A DNA stretch of 64,000 bases. It comes from Acidimicrobiales bacterium MED-G01 (GTDB taxonomy: Bacteria > Actinomycetota > Acidimicrobiia > Acidimicrobiales > Poriferisodalaceae). Within the stretch, counting starts at the first letter, position 1. Each line of letters opens with the position of its first letter. The stretch spans positions 57,215 through 121,214 of the forward strand of contig NTLA01000005.1 of the NCBI GenBank assembly GCA_002457435.1, written 5' to 3'. A model generated the notes under the pieces. The model was given only the letters and a program-made list of their open reading frames with translations. It was not told the origin of the DNA and ran no database searches. The position numbers and the translations under genes are program-made. Positions 15,891 to 26,945 of the stretch are shown in pieces.

Positions 15891-16577
15891 TCACCAAAGG
15901 GTGTCGGTTGGAACAGGAGCTATGTTCGCAGGCCGATTATGTCGGGGGTTTCCCACTTCGGGATCTACCTGGTGCGCGTCGAATGCCTCAGTTGACTCGC
16001 TCATGATTAGGTGCTTGAGAGCCCCAACGTCATTCATGGTTGGATCCAACCATTCACCCCAAACAGAAGTAGCGAGTGTTAGAGGCATTCGATTATGAAT
16101 GTTGGACATAAAGGTGTCCGATTCCCGCGTCAAGATGACCACAGAAGCTCGACCTTTCGATGGTCCGGGTTCCCAAATCCCTGCCATGGCTAGCTGCGCA
16201 TAATCAGACTTGTGAATGTAAAAGGGTTGGCGCCGAGTCCGTATGGGCCTCTCCTGCCATTCGAAAAATCCATCGGCTGGCACCAGACAACGTCGATGCT
16301 TAAAGGCATCGGAAAATGTGGGTTTGACATCAACAGTTTCGAAACGAGCATTAATCAGTAGTGAGGAAGTCGACTCGGTGTTTTGCCACTTGGGGTCTAG
16401 CCCCCATCGAAAAATTTCTATCTTGCGTTCGCGGGAGTCATCTGCTGCGACGACTCCATAGACCTCAGCTGATGGAGCAACGTTATAGCTAGGAGCCAAG
16501 TTGTGATTCGATGGCTGCGTCGAAAATAGGGTCTCTAATTTCGACATGGGAGCAGTAGAGACGAATCTTCCACACAC
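15891..16577 (-). CDS. SRAP-domain protein (YedK/HMCES family)
   Basis: The 228-residue protein starts MCGRFV, exposing C2 after removal of methionine. SRAP proteins use this cysteine to form a thiazolidine crosslink with abasic sites in single-stranded DNA, shielding them from cleavage. Other conserved residues are the Asn/Glu in INARFE, the histidine in IHNRMPLTL, and the DGFFEWQ segment. The length is normal. The gene is convergent with the HIT gene, 9 bp apart. It is a stand-alone DNA-protection gene; no SOS box is evident. Confidence 0.93.
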   Translation of the reverse strand: MCGRFVSTAPMSKLETLFSTQPSNHNLAPSYNVAPSAEVYGVVAADDSRERKIEIFRWGLDPKWQNTESTSSLLINARFETVDVKPTFSDAFKHRRCLVPADGFFEWQERPIRTRRQPFYIHKSDYAQLAMAGIWEPGPSKGRASVVILTRESDTFMSNIHNRMPLTLATSVWGEWLDPTMNDVGALKHLIMSESTEAFDAHQVDPEVGNPRHNRPANIAPVPTDTLW

Positions 16578-16599
16578 CCTCTAAGCACCTACACAGCGT

Positions 16600-18240
16600 T
16601 TAAACATAAGTGGAACCCTTCATTCCAGCGCGGTCCTGTCGAATTTCTACGTTTACTAATGCTGGCTTGCCAGACCCGAAGGCCCTCGCAATAGCTGGCG
16701 CTATTTCCCCTGGGTCTACGACATGTTCGCCGTGCCCACCTAAAGCTTCGACAACTAGGTCGTATCTGGTGCGGTTCAGTTCAACCGCTACAAGCCGATC
16801 TTCGCCGTAAAGCATCTCTTGCGGTCTCATCATCTGACCCCACGCGGCATCGTTGCCAACAATCCCAACGATTGGGAGACCGAAACGCACTGCAGTGTCA
16901 AATTCAAAGCCATTGAGACCAAATGAACCATCCCCATACACAATGAGTACACGCTTGTCGGGGTGGGCTTTCTGGGCCGCTAAGGCAAAAGGCATCCCGA
17001 CTCCAAGCGTTCCCAAGGGTCCTGGGTCCATCCAGGTGCCGTTTCGTGGCACCTGAATGACTTTGGATGCCTGGGCAACAATGTCGCCACCATCTCCTAT
17101 GACGATCATGTCATCCGATACGCAGCTAGCTATTTCGCGACACAAACGAAGTGGGTCGATTGGTACCTCTTCGCTGTCCATCTGATCGCGACGAGCGCTA
17201 TCAAGTTCCTCTTCACGTTCACGCAACTGATCGCGATATCCAGAAACATCGACGGTCAACTGTCGATCCTCTATTTCTTGAGTCATCAATTGGAAATTCA
17301 TCCCAATGTTGCCGACAAGTCCAAGGTCTGCTGCTCGATTATCACCTATCAAAGTTTCATCTATATCCATTTGAATAATTGCAGCGGACGATGGAATCGC
17401 TCTACCAAATTTCATCCGAAAATCTAAAGGGGTCCCCGCGAGAATCACTAGATCTGATTTTTCAAGCGCTTCCTTTCGAGTCAAAGAAAGGAACGAAGGA
17501 TGATCCCAAGAGATCTCCCCCCTTGCCATTCCATTTACGAAACACGGAAAGCCTGTTTTCTCAAGAAAAGCTGCTAGTTGCTCTCCGCCCTCGCTCCACT
17601 TAAGGGAGGTGCCAGCCATGACCATTGGGCTTGCGGCCTTGGAAAGTAAATCAACGCTTTCCGCTATTAGATGCTTCGGTGAAGTCGATGCAACCCTGTA
17701 GTCCCGGAACTTGGGAACTTGAATTTCTTGTAGGTCGACCTCCCCATGGAGCACGTCCATAGGGATCTCAAGAAACGCTGGGCCGGGAACTCCGCTGAGA
17801 GCGGCGCGGATACCTGCCTCCATGTATTCGCCGATCCGCGACGTTTGATAGCAGGCCTCAGCCCATTTAGATACAGGCTTTATAAGCGAAACATGGTCCA
17901 TTTCCTGCAGAGAGCCCCGGCGTATATGGCGAAATGGTCCTTGCCCTCCGATAACTAAGATTGGCGAATTAGCTCTCCACGCATTTGCCACGCCGGTAAC
18001 GCCGTCAGTCACACCCGGTCCTGCGGTAAGAATCGCCACACCGACTTTTCCCGGGTGGAGGCGTGCCCAAGCATCAGCCGCGTGGACAGCAGCTTGCTCG
18101 TGTCGGACATCGACAACTTCAATGTCCTCGTCAAGGCAGCCGTCGTATATGCCCATGACATGGCCTCCTGAAAGAGTGAACACGCAATCCACTCCAGCAG
18201 CTTTCAAGACTTTGGCAACCAACTTTCCGCCGTGCGCCAT
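16600..18240 (-). CDS. Thiamine-diphosphate-dependent enzyme (acetolactate synthase / 2-hydroxyacyl-CoA lyase family)
   Basis: The 546-residue protein has the three-domain architecture of the ThDP decarboxylase/ligase family. E48 in DVRHEQAAVHAA activates the cofactor. The Mg/ThDP site near residue 440 reads VYGDGSFGLNGFEFDTA. The segment GPLGTLGVGMPFALAAQ fits 2-hydroxyacyl-CoA lyases, oxalyl-CoA decarboxylases and atypical acetolactate synthases. No regulatory subunit or ilvC is nearby, so a biosynthetic IlvB role is not favoured. I chose the ATG at 18240 because GGGGAGGG precedes it at a proper distance; the longer frame to 18330 would overlap the divergent kinase gene. Confidence 0.8.
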   Translation of the reverse strand: MAHGGKLVAKVLKAAGVDCVFTLSGGHVMGIYDGCLDEDIEVVDVRHEQAAVHAADAWARLHPGKVGVAILTAGPGVTDGVTGVANAWRANSPILVIGGQGPFRHIRRGSLQEMDHVSLIKPVSKWAEACYQTSRIGEYMEAGIRAALSGVPGPAFLEIPMDVLHGEVDLQEIQVPKFRDYRVASTSPKHLIAESVDLLSKAASPMVMAGTSLKWSEGGEQLAAFLEKTGFPCFVNGMARGEISWDHPSFLSLTRKEALEKSDLVILAGTPLDFRMKFGRAIPSSAAIIQMDIDETLIGDNRAADLGLVGNIGMNFQLMTQEIEDRQLTVDVSGYRDQLREREEELDSARRDQMDSEEVPIDPLRLCREIASCVSDDMIVIGDGGDIVAQASKVIQVPRNGTWMDPGPLGTLGVGMPFALAAQKAHPDKRVLIVYGDGSFGLNGFEFDTAVRFGLPIVGIVGNDAAWGQMMRPQEMLYGEDRLVAVELNRTRYDLVVEALGGHGEHVVDPGEIAPAIARAFGSGKPALVNVEIRQDRAGMKGSTYV

Positions 18241-18298
18241 AGCACTATCCCTCCCCAACTCTGTTCCCAGCTGACTATAGAACTGTACGCTGCCTTGG

Positions 18299-19105
18299 AT
18301 GCGTGTGACTGTCCCTGCATCTTCCGCCAATATCGGGCCCGGTTTCGACTGCCTGGCGGTTGCCCTTGACCTGCCATTTCACTTAGACGTAGGCGAACCT
18401 CGAGGGGAGGCCGCAAAACTCGACGACAATCACCCTGCCACTAAGTCTTTTATGAGTGGTGGCGGACAAGGACCTTTGTTTGGGGAAACTCTAATTCCCC
18501 CAGGCAAAGGACTTGGCTTTTCAGGCGCCGCTCGTGTGGCCGGTCTCGCAGCAGCGTCACTGCAAAGATCTGGTTCTATCCATTTCGCCGATCTGCTAGC
18601 GCGTTCAGGAGAACTTGAGGGGCACTCTGACAACGTTGCCGCTTCGATCTTTGGCGGCGTCACCGCTACTCACGAGAGTTCGATTATTCGATTGAAGTGC
18701 CCCTCTCAGTTGGATGCAGTGGTATGGATCCCTGACGGAAAAACTTCTACTGATTCTTCGAGAAACCAGCTACCGACTTCGGTCTCATTCGAAGTTGCTA
18801 CTCAAGCCTTAGGCAGAAGTTCGGTTTTGGTTGCGGCAATTGCCTCCGGTGATCTAGCAGTGATGCGGCAATGTTGCGTCGACGATCTGCATCAACCAAA
18901 ACGTCTCGCAGCTTCACCCGAGTCAGCTAGGGCATTAAGAATCGCTCTTGAGAACGGCGCGTCCGCTGCTTGGCTGAGTGGTTCAGGGCCAACAATCGCT
19001 GCCTTTATCCGGAGTGGTGAAGCAGAGCAACTTTCACAGGTCCTACCAGATTCCGGCCACAGCAAGATCCTGAAAGTTGCGCCGTACGGTATCTACGTCA
19101 GCTGA
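18299..19105 (+). CDS. thrB: Homoserine kinase-like GHMP kinase
   Basis: The 268-residue protein starts with VPASSANIGPGFDCLAVAL, the homoserine kinase hallmark. GHSDNVAASIFGG near residue 110 and the C-terminal WLSGSGPTIAAF also fit ThrB. The reaction would be ATP-dependent phosphorylation of homoserine for threonine synthesis. The phosphate-binding motif is unusual: GKGLGFSGAA at residues 69-78 has F74 and G76 where the family norm is GLGSSAA. The protein is also shorter than the typical 290-310 residues. No thrC or hom gene lies nearby. It overlaps the convergent leuS stop by 8 bp. A related GHMP kinase with another substrate is possible. Confidence 0.72.
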   Translation: MRVTVPASSANIGPGFDCLAVALDLPFHLDVGEPRGEAAKLDDNHPATKSFMSGGGQGPLFGETLIPPGKGLGFSGAARVAGLAAASLQRSGSIHFADLLARSGELEGHSDNVAASIFGGVTATHESSIIRLKCPSQLDAVVWIPDGKTSTDSSRNQLPTSVSFEVATQALGRSSVLVAAIASGDLAVMRQCCVDDLHQPKRLAASPESARALRIALENGASAAWLSGSGPTIAAFIRSGEAEQLSQVLPDSGHSKILKVAPYGIYVS

Positions 19106-21974
19106 CGACGATGTTAACCATTTTCTCAGGAATTACGATTACCTTGCGGATCTCTTTGCCGACTAGGAGTTCTGTGATCCGCCCGTCGTCTAGAACCGCT
19201 TCCTCTATCTCTTGTGCATCTGCGCCTGTCGACACCATCACGCGACTTCTTACCTTTCCATTTATCTGGACAGGGATCTCAACTGATTCTTCGATGAGTA
19301 ATGTCTCATCCGCCTCTGGGAAACGTCGGTGAACTACCGACCCCTTGTTTCCAAGACGTTCCCACAGTTCTTCAGCAATGTGTGGCACCAAAGGACCGAG
19401 CATCAGCACAAGGTTGTCTGCCACCTCTCTTGGAACAGGCTCAGCGGTTCTAGTTAGCTCATTGTTCAGTTCGGTGATACGGGCTATCGCCGAGTTAAAC
19501 CTCAAGTCCTCCATGGCAGCATCAACTGCTGCGATCGTTCGATGGGTGAGCCTTCGCAACGAATCTGTTGGTGGGTCGTCAACTACCGTGGTCGCACCAG
19601 AATTTTCGTCGATTAAATTCCGCCAAACCCTTTGTAAAAGCCTATGAGAGCCAATGACTGACTTTGTTTCCCAAGGTCGATCTTGGTCCAGAGGTCCCAT
19701 GAACATTTCGTACAGTCGCAGCGTGTCTGCACCGTACGCGGAGTACATATCATCAGGAGTTACTGAGTTCTTGAGAGACTTTCCCATCTTTCCAAAGCTC
19801 CTGGAAACTGGTGCCCCGTTATAGGAGAAGTCGCCCTTATCTTCGATTACTTTCTCCGCTTCTACATAGATACCTCTGTCATCTTGGTACGCAGCCGCCT
19901 GGATGTAACCCTGGTTGTAAAGCCGTTGAAAAGGTTCGGGACCAGAAACGTGCCCCAGGTCGAACAGAACTTTGTGCCAAAAACGCGCATAGAGCAGGTG
20001 GAGAACAGCGTGTTCAACTCCCCCTACATACAGGTCAACCCCTCCCACCCCACCATCGGGGCTACTCATCCAGTAGCTCTCGACTGACGGATCAACAAAC
20101 TTTTCTTCGTTGCCCGGGTCCAGGTAACGCAGGTAGTACCAGCAAGAACCAGCCCATTGGGGCATGGTGTTTAGTTCGCGTTGATAGGTGCGTTCGCCAT
20201 CTCCAAGGTCGTAGTCAACTGTGGCCCATTCTTCCGCACGTCCAAGGGGTGGCTCAGGGTCAGATTCTTCGTCAAGGGCCCGGGGTGCCCAATCCATCAG
20301 TTCCGGGAGTTCGACAGGAAGTTCGCTTTCAGGCACCGCTAGCGCTAGTCCTGTGTCATCGAAAACAATGGGGAACGGCTCGCCCCAATAGCGCTGGCGA
20401 GAGAAAAGCCAGTCTCTTAGCTTGTAAGTAACAGTGCGATTTCCGTGTCCACTTTCTTCCAACCATTCGAGCATCGAGTGCTTAGCGTCTTCTATGTGAA
20501 GTCCGTTCAAGAAGTCACTATTTATCGCCGGGCCATCGTGGATGTAGGCATCACCTGAAAAGTCTTCTGGTGGTTGCACAGTCCGAAGAATTTCAATGTC
20601 GAAGGCTGTTGCGAAATCCCAGTCTCGTTGATCTTGGCCTGGGACACTCATTACTGCCCCAGTGCCATAGCCCATCAAGACATAGTCAGCGATAAATATC
20701 GGCACCTTGTTGCCGTTTACCGGGACCACACATTGTGAACCTAGATAGACGCCTGTTTTGGATCGATTTTCTTGCCTTTCTAAGTCACTCAACTCCGATG
20801 CAATCCGGCGATAGTCTTCCACTGCCTCTCGTGGAGACGAAGCGCCACCAGTCCAAGCTGCCGGCGTGTCTTCAGGCCAAACCTGAGGTAACAGGAGGTC
20901 AACTAAGGGGTGTTCGGGAGCAAGCACCATCGCTGTGGTCCCAAAAAGTGTGTCGGGTCGAGTGGTGAAAACTTCGATTACCGCGTCAGATGTAGTTTCA
21001 AAAGTAATTTGCGCGCCTTCAGATCGACCAATCCAGTTTCTCTGCATTGTTTTGATGGAATCGGTCCAATCAAGGGTGTCTAAATCCTTCAGTAAGCGGT
21101 CCGCGTAGGCAGTAATTCGCATCATCCACTGCTTCATCGGTCGCCTGAAGACAGGGTGGTTTCCTCGCTCGCTTCGCCCGTCGGCAGTCACTTCTTCATT
21201 AGCTAAAACAGTCCCCAGCGCTGGGCACCAATTGACTGGAGCTTCTCCCAGATAGGCCAACCGCCATTTGTCGAGTTCTTCGCGATGCTCCACCGCACTC
21301 ATCTCAGACCACGAACGTCCGTCCTTGGTTGAACGTTCGCCTCTCGAAAGGAGTTGCTCTAACTCTGAGATAGGCCTGGCGACATCCGATTGCGAGTCAT
21401 ACCAGCTTTGGAATATTTGCAAGAAGATCCACTGCGTCCAGCGGTAATACGAAACGTCAGTTGTTGCAATCGACCGCTCTTTGTCGTGACCCAATCCCAG
21501 ACGGTCCAACTGACGTTGCATGTTGGCGATATTTTTTTCTGTATTGATTCGCGGATGTTCACCCGTTTGGCGTGCGTGTTCTTCTGCTGGAAGGCCAAAG
21601 GCGTCATATCCCATGGTGTGCAGGACGTTGTATCCCCTCATCCTCTTGTAGCGGGCAAATACATCAGTCCCTATATAGCCAAGTGGATGTCCGACATGTA
21701 AGCCCGCCCCTGAGGGATACGGGAACATGTCCATCACGAACAACTTCTGCTGACTCCCATCCGCTGAGGTCCGGGATTGATCTGGGGATGGAAGGTTTGA
21801 TACCCGATAGGTTTGGTCTGTCGCCCAGCGCTGCTGCCAGTTGGTCTCGATCTGCTCTGCTAACTGTGCGTCATACCTGAAAACAGGACGCGAATCATCC
21901 AGCTCGTTATCTGGAGGCGGAGAAGATGTGTTCACGGGGTTTAAGGATGCCACGTGGCAGCCCAAGTGGGGCAT
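19098..21974 (-). CDS. leuS: Leucyl-tRNA synthetase
   Basis: The 958-residue class I synthetase charges tRNA-Leu. The HIGH signature is HVGH at residues 93-96 (within AGLHVGHPLGYIGTDV), and the KMSKS counterpart is KMGKS in FGKMGKSLKNSVTPDD near residue 720. The editing domain and the anticodon-binding domain are complete, and the protein ends MVNIVVS. About 30 N-terminal residues (to VFRYDAQLAEQIE) are not conserved, so GTG 21935 is an alternative start. Divergent mutA begins at 22037. It overlaps the 3' end of the kinase gene by 8 bp. Confidence 0.97.
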   Translation of the reverse strand: MPHLGCHVASLNPVNTSSPPPDNELDDSRPVFRYDAQLAEQIETNWQQRWATDQTYRVSNLPSPDQSRTSADGSQQKLFVMDMFPYPSGAGLHVGHPLGYIGTDVFARYKRMRGYNVLHTMGYDAFGLPAEEHARQTGEHPRINTEKNIANMQRQLDRLGLGHDKERSIATTDVSYYRWTQWIFLQIFQSWYDSQSDVARPISELEQLLSRGERSTKDGRSWSEMSAVEHREELDKWRLAYLGEAPVNWCPALGTVLANEEVTADGRSERGNHPVFRRPMKQWMMRITAYADRLLKDLDTLDWTDSIKTMQRNWIGRSEGAQITFETTSDAVIEVFTTRPDTLFGTTAMVLAPEHPLVDLLLPQVWPEDTPAAWTGGASSPREAVEDYRRIASELSDLERQENRSKTGVYLGSQCVVPVNGNKVPIFIADYVLMGYGTGAVMSVPGQDQRDWDFATAFDIEILRTVQPPEDFSGDAYIHDGPAINSDFLNGLHIEDAKHSMLEWLEESGHGNRTVTYKLRDWLFSRQRYWGEPFPIVFDDTGLALAVPESELPVELPELMDWAPRALDEESDPEPPLGRAEEWATVDYDLGDGERTYQRELNTMPQWAGSCWYYLRYLDPGNEEKFVDPSVESYWMSSPDGGVGGVDLYVGGVEHAVLHLLYARFWHKVLFDLGHVSGPEPFQRLYNQGYIQAAAYQDDRGIYVEAEKVIEDKGDFSYNGAPVSRSFGKMGKSLKNSVTPDDMYSAYGADTLRLYEMFMGPLDQDRPWETKSVIGSHRLLQRVWRNLIDENSGATTVVDDPPTDSLRRLTHRTIAAVDAAMEDLRFNSAIARITELNNELTRTAEPVPREVADNLVLMLGPLVPHIAEELWERLGNKGSVVHRRFPEADETLLIEESVEIPVQINGKVRSRVMVSTGADAQEIEEAVLDDGRITELLVGKEIRKVIVIPEKMVNIVVS

Positions 21975-22036
21975 TTACTAACAATGGATTGGTGTGGACA
22001 TGGTCATTGACCCATTCGGTCGCATACCCTTCTGTC

Positions 22037-23878
22037 ATGGCTCGCAACGACTCTGAATCTAACCTCGAACATTGCGACTACGAATCTTGGGAAGCAGCAG
22101 CTAGTACAGCTTTAAAAGGCAAAGATCTGGCAGACCTCACAACTCGGACTTTCGATGGCATCGAACGAATTCCTCTCTACACACGGCAGCGTAACGGGAC
22201 TGCCCGAAATGAAGATGGCCTCCCTGGAGGAGCCGCTTTCGCTAGAGGGAGTAGGGCTTCCGGGAATGTACTCGGTTGGGAAATTCGTCAAAGTCACTTC
22301 GCTACACGCCACGACGTGAACGCCCATATCCTCTCCGATCTTGCGAACGGAGCTACTGCAATAACTTTGAAGGGTGCCCCTGAAGAAATAGGGGCTCTAG
22401 AGTCCATCTTTGAAGGCGTCCACCTTGACCTAGCGCCTATCCACCTGTCGCCGCAGAGTTCCCCCGAACAAGCTGCTGCGCTCTTAGGGGTTTGTGAGAG
22501 CCGATCCGACGATCCAGATTTACTTACCAACAATCTGGGCCTGGACCCACTAGGCCGGCTAGCCCGGACAGGACATTCAATTTTAAGTCTCAACCAAGAG
22601 GTAGACAGGTGCGTCGAAATGACCGCTCAGGTCGCCTCGAGCTACCCACACATGACACCCATTTCAATCGATGGGTCCGTGTGGGCGGGCGCTGGGGCGT
22701 CGGATAGTCAAGAACTTGGCGCCGTCTTATCCGCCGGAGTTCTCTGGTTGCGCGCTCTCCTGGCGTCAGGTTTCAGTATTGATGAGGCATCCGACAAGAT
22801 GGAGATCACGCTCACAGCTGGGCCCGACCAATTCATGACCACAGCAAAGATTCGAGCAGCTCGGGTTTGTTGGGCCCAAGTCATCACCGCATGTGGTGGA
22901 ACCCCCTCAAAAGCCCCTATCGCTATTCATGCAGAGACCTTGCAAGCGATGATGACAAAGACCGATTCCTGGGTAAACATGCTTCGCACGACCGCTGCCT
23001 GCTTCGCAGCTGCTGTGGGGGGTGCGGACTCCATCACTGTGGCTGCCTTCGACAGTGCTGCTGGCCTTTCAGACGACGCCGGACTTCGACTCGCACGAAA
23101 CACACAGTTGATTCTTCAAGAAGAAACAAAATTGTCTTCGGTGATCGATCCTGCCGGAGGAAGCTGGTATGTCGAAGAGCTCACTGATCAATTGGCTCAT
23201 TCTGCGTGGAGAGTTTTCCAGGACCTTGAAAGCCAAGGAGGGCTGGCATCTGCACTGCTGTCCGGACACTGGCAAGAGTCCCTAGCCGAAACTCGGTCCC
23301 AGCGCCTCAAAGCAATAGTGCACCGTTCCACACCGCTAACCGGTACTAGCGAATTTCCTAACTTAGACGAGCAGAAGTTAGAACGAGATCCTGTCCCTGA
23401 TGACCTCGACGTGTCTGAAGGCGAGCAGAGATGTGAACCGCTTCCCCTATTTAGATGGTCTACTCCTTTCGAGCAAATGCGCGATGCCGTCAGCACTTCA
23501 CCGGACCAACCTGTCTTGTTCTTGGCAAATTTGGGCGACATCGCTACCCATACGGCCAGGTCGACATTCGCGATGAACCTCTTCGAAGCTGGAGGAATCC
23601 GAGTCCTCAACAACGATGGTTTTGAGAACACGGTCGACTGCGTTGAAGCTTTCGTCGCCAGCAACATTCGTGTCGCTTGTATCTGTTCATCCGACAGGAC
23701 CTATTCGGAGTCAGCTGTCCAAACGGCACGCGAACTGCGATCTGCAGGGGCAAAACTTGTCTATTTGGCAGGGAATCCGGAAGTGCTGCCCGAGGCTGCA
23801 AGTAATTTCGACGGCTTCATCTATCTTGGCTGCGACGTCTTCGAAGCCCTCACCCCTATCCACCAAACCCTCAATTAG
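22037..23878 (+). CDS. mutA: Methylmalonyl-CoA mutase small (beta) subunit
   Basis: The 613-residue subunit pairs with MutB in the heterodimeric adenosylcobalamin enzyme that interconverts methylmalonyl-CoA and succinyl-CoA. The TIM-barrel half is recognisable (TGHSILSLNQEVDRC, MLRTTAACFAAAVGGADSITV, LARNTQLILQEETKLSSVIDPAGGSWYVEEL). The C-terminal domain has the cobalamin-domain fold but lacks the DxHxxG motif, as expected for the non-catalytic subunit. I place the start at ATG 22037; the open frame extends upstream, but there it overlaps the divergent leuS. mutB follows 13 bp downstream. Confidence 0.93.
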   Translation: MARNDSESNLEHCDYESWEAAASTALKGKDLADLTTRTFDGIERIPLYTRQRNGTARNEDGLPGGAAFARGSRASGNVLGWEIRQSHFATRHDVNAHILSDLANGATAITLKGAPEEIGALESIFEGVHLDLAPIHLSPQSSPEQAAALLGVCESRSDDPDLLTNNLGLDPLGRLARTGHSILSLNQEVDRCVEMTAQVASSYPHMTPISIDGSVWAGAGASDSQELGAVLSAGVLWLRALLASGFSIDEASDKMEITLTAGPDQFMTTAKIRAARVCWAQVITACGGTPSKAPIAIHAETLQAMMTKTDSWVNMLRTTAACFAAAVGGADSITVAAFDSAAGLSDDAGLRLARNTQLILQEETKLSSVIDPAGGSWYVEELTDQLAHSAWRVFQDLESQGGLASALLSGHWQESLAETRSQRLKAIVHRSTPLTGTSEFPNLDEQKLERDPVPDDLDVSEGEQRCEPLPLFRWSTPFEQMRDAVSTSPDQPVLFLANLGDIATHTARSTFAMNLFEAGGIRVLNNDGFENTVDCVEAFVASNIRVACICSSDRTYSESAVQTARELRSAGAKLVYLAGNPEVLPEAASNFDGFIYLGCDVFEALTPIHQTLN

Positions 23879-23891
23879 GTAAGTCAAAATA

Positions 23892-26081
<2,190 letters not shown>

Positions 26082-26265
26082 GGGCTCTTCGCTGTGGCTG
26101 ATACATCTCCCCGCTGCGCCAAAGCCTCACCGTCGACATTGAGGCCCTTGCCGCAAGCCTTAGCGTTCAAACCACCGGATTCGACCTAAGCGACCTCTAT
26201 GGAAGCGAGGCAGTTCTGCTGCTTGGCTTCTACGTTCGTTCTGACGTCGAGGAACACGGCAGAAC
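26082..26265. other. Gap between mutB and the PH-domain gene with a protein-like open frame lacking a start
   Basis: No complete gene is found in these 184 bp. An ATG overlaps the mutB stop (26078-26080), but its frame meets a TGA after seven codons. Beyond that TGA the same frame is open from 26102 to 26389 and reads like protein (for example VDIEALAASLSVQTTG and FDLSDLYGSEAVLLLGFY), yet it has no ATG or GTG near its beginning and runs antisense into the PH-domain gene. It may be a decayed gene end or chance. No terminator hairpin is obvious. Confidence 0.3.
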
Positions 26266-26817
26266 CTATCGTTTCCGCCGAGCATGCTTAACCTTCTTTT
26301 TGGCGCGATTGGCTCGGTATACCGCACTCGAAGCAGCCTTACTTGTACCTCGGCCCAACGTTGAGTCCGCCTCCTCTAAACGCCCTTGAAAGCGTTTGTG
26401 GATCCAGAGTTTTTCTCCTGCTATCTCGACCTGCGACCAGAATTGGCTGCGAACTTCGAACTTAGAGGTCCGCGGAACGCGACGAATTAGTTCAACCGGT
26501 TTCGCGGGCCGCCATCCACGGGCTTTCAAGAGCAAGATATCGTCCAAAGTAATCGCTATCACTCGGTAGCGAGCGGTGGTCAATACAGCCACGACAGCAA
26601 AAACAACGATCGTGATTGTCGTGCCCATAATCCATGACCTCGGATCCAAAACTAAGACCGCTAACAAGATAAACACGGCAAAGAAAAGCATCGTGAATGG
26701 GTGAAGGCCCCCTTGTGCGGGCAGAATCCACTTAACGTTTTCACCAGCCTCAAGAAACTTCTCAACTGGGTGGGGCCGACTTCCTTTTTTTTCAGCTATT
26801 CGTTTAGCTAGACCCAT
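26266..26817 (-). CDS. Membrane protein with PH-like (YdbT/bPH2-type) domain
   Basis: The 183-residue protein has a cytoplasmic start, two hydrophobic segments at about residues 42-58 and 63-82, and a soluble domain with YRVIAITLDDILLLKARGW and LIRRVPRTSKFEVRS. This resembles bacterial pleckstrin-homology-like domain proteins. The C terminus is strongly basic (RANRAKKKVKHARRKR), which could contact nucleic acid or lipid head groups. The function is unknown. It lies on the opposite strand between mutB and meaB, 11 bp from the start of the longest possible meaB frame, and so interrupts the mutAB-meaB series. Confidence 0.7.
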   Translation of the reverse strand: MGLAKRIAEKKGSRPHPVEKFLEAGENVKWILPAQGGLHPFTMLFFAVFILLAVLVLDPRSWIMGTTITIVVFAVVAVLTTARYRVIAITLDDILLLKARGWRPAKPVELIRRVPRTSKFEVRSQFWSQVEIAGEKLWIHKRFQGRLEEADSTLGRGTSKAASSAVYRANRAKKKVKHARRKR

Positions 26818-26945
26818 AATCTCCTGCTTTGCTGCTGGCTTCTATCAAGTTACTTGCGAGGACGCCGTCCGTCAGAGCCCAAGATCAAATAAATCAGCTA
26901 GGAGCCACTTGGATACGGGGATGTACTCTCATAGGGGTGGATCCG

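Noticed and set aside
18241..18330. Thirty-residue N-terminal extension of the ThDP enzyme
   Set aside because: It overlaps the divergent kinase gene and lacks family similarity, while ATG 18240 has a good ribosome-binding site.
21926..22036. Upstream extension of mutA from 21926
   Set aside because: The extension overlaps the divergent leuS coding start and its residues do not resemble the MutA family; ATG 22037 fits better.
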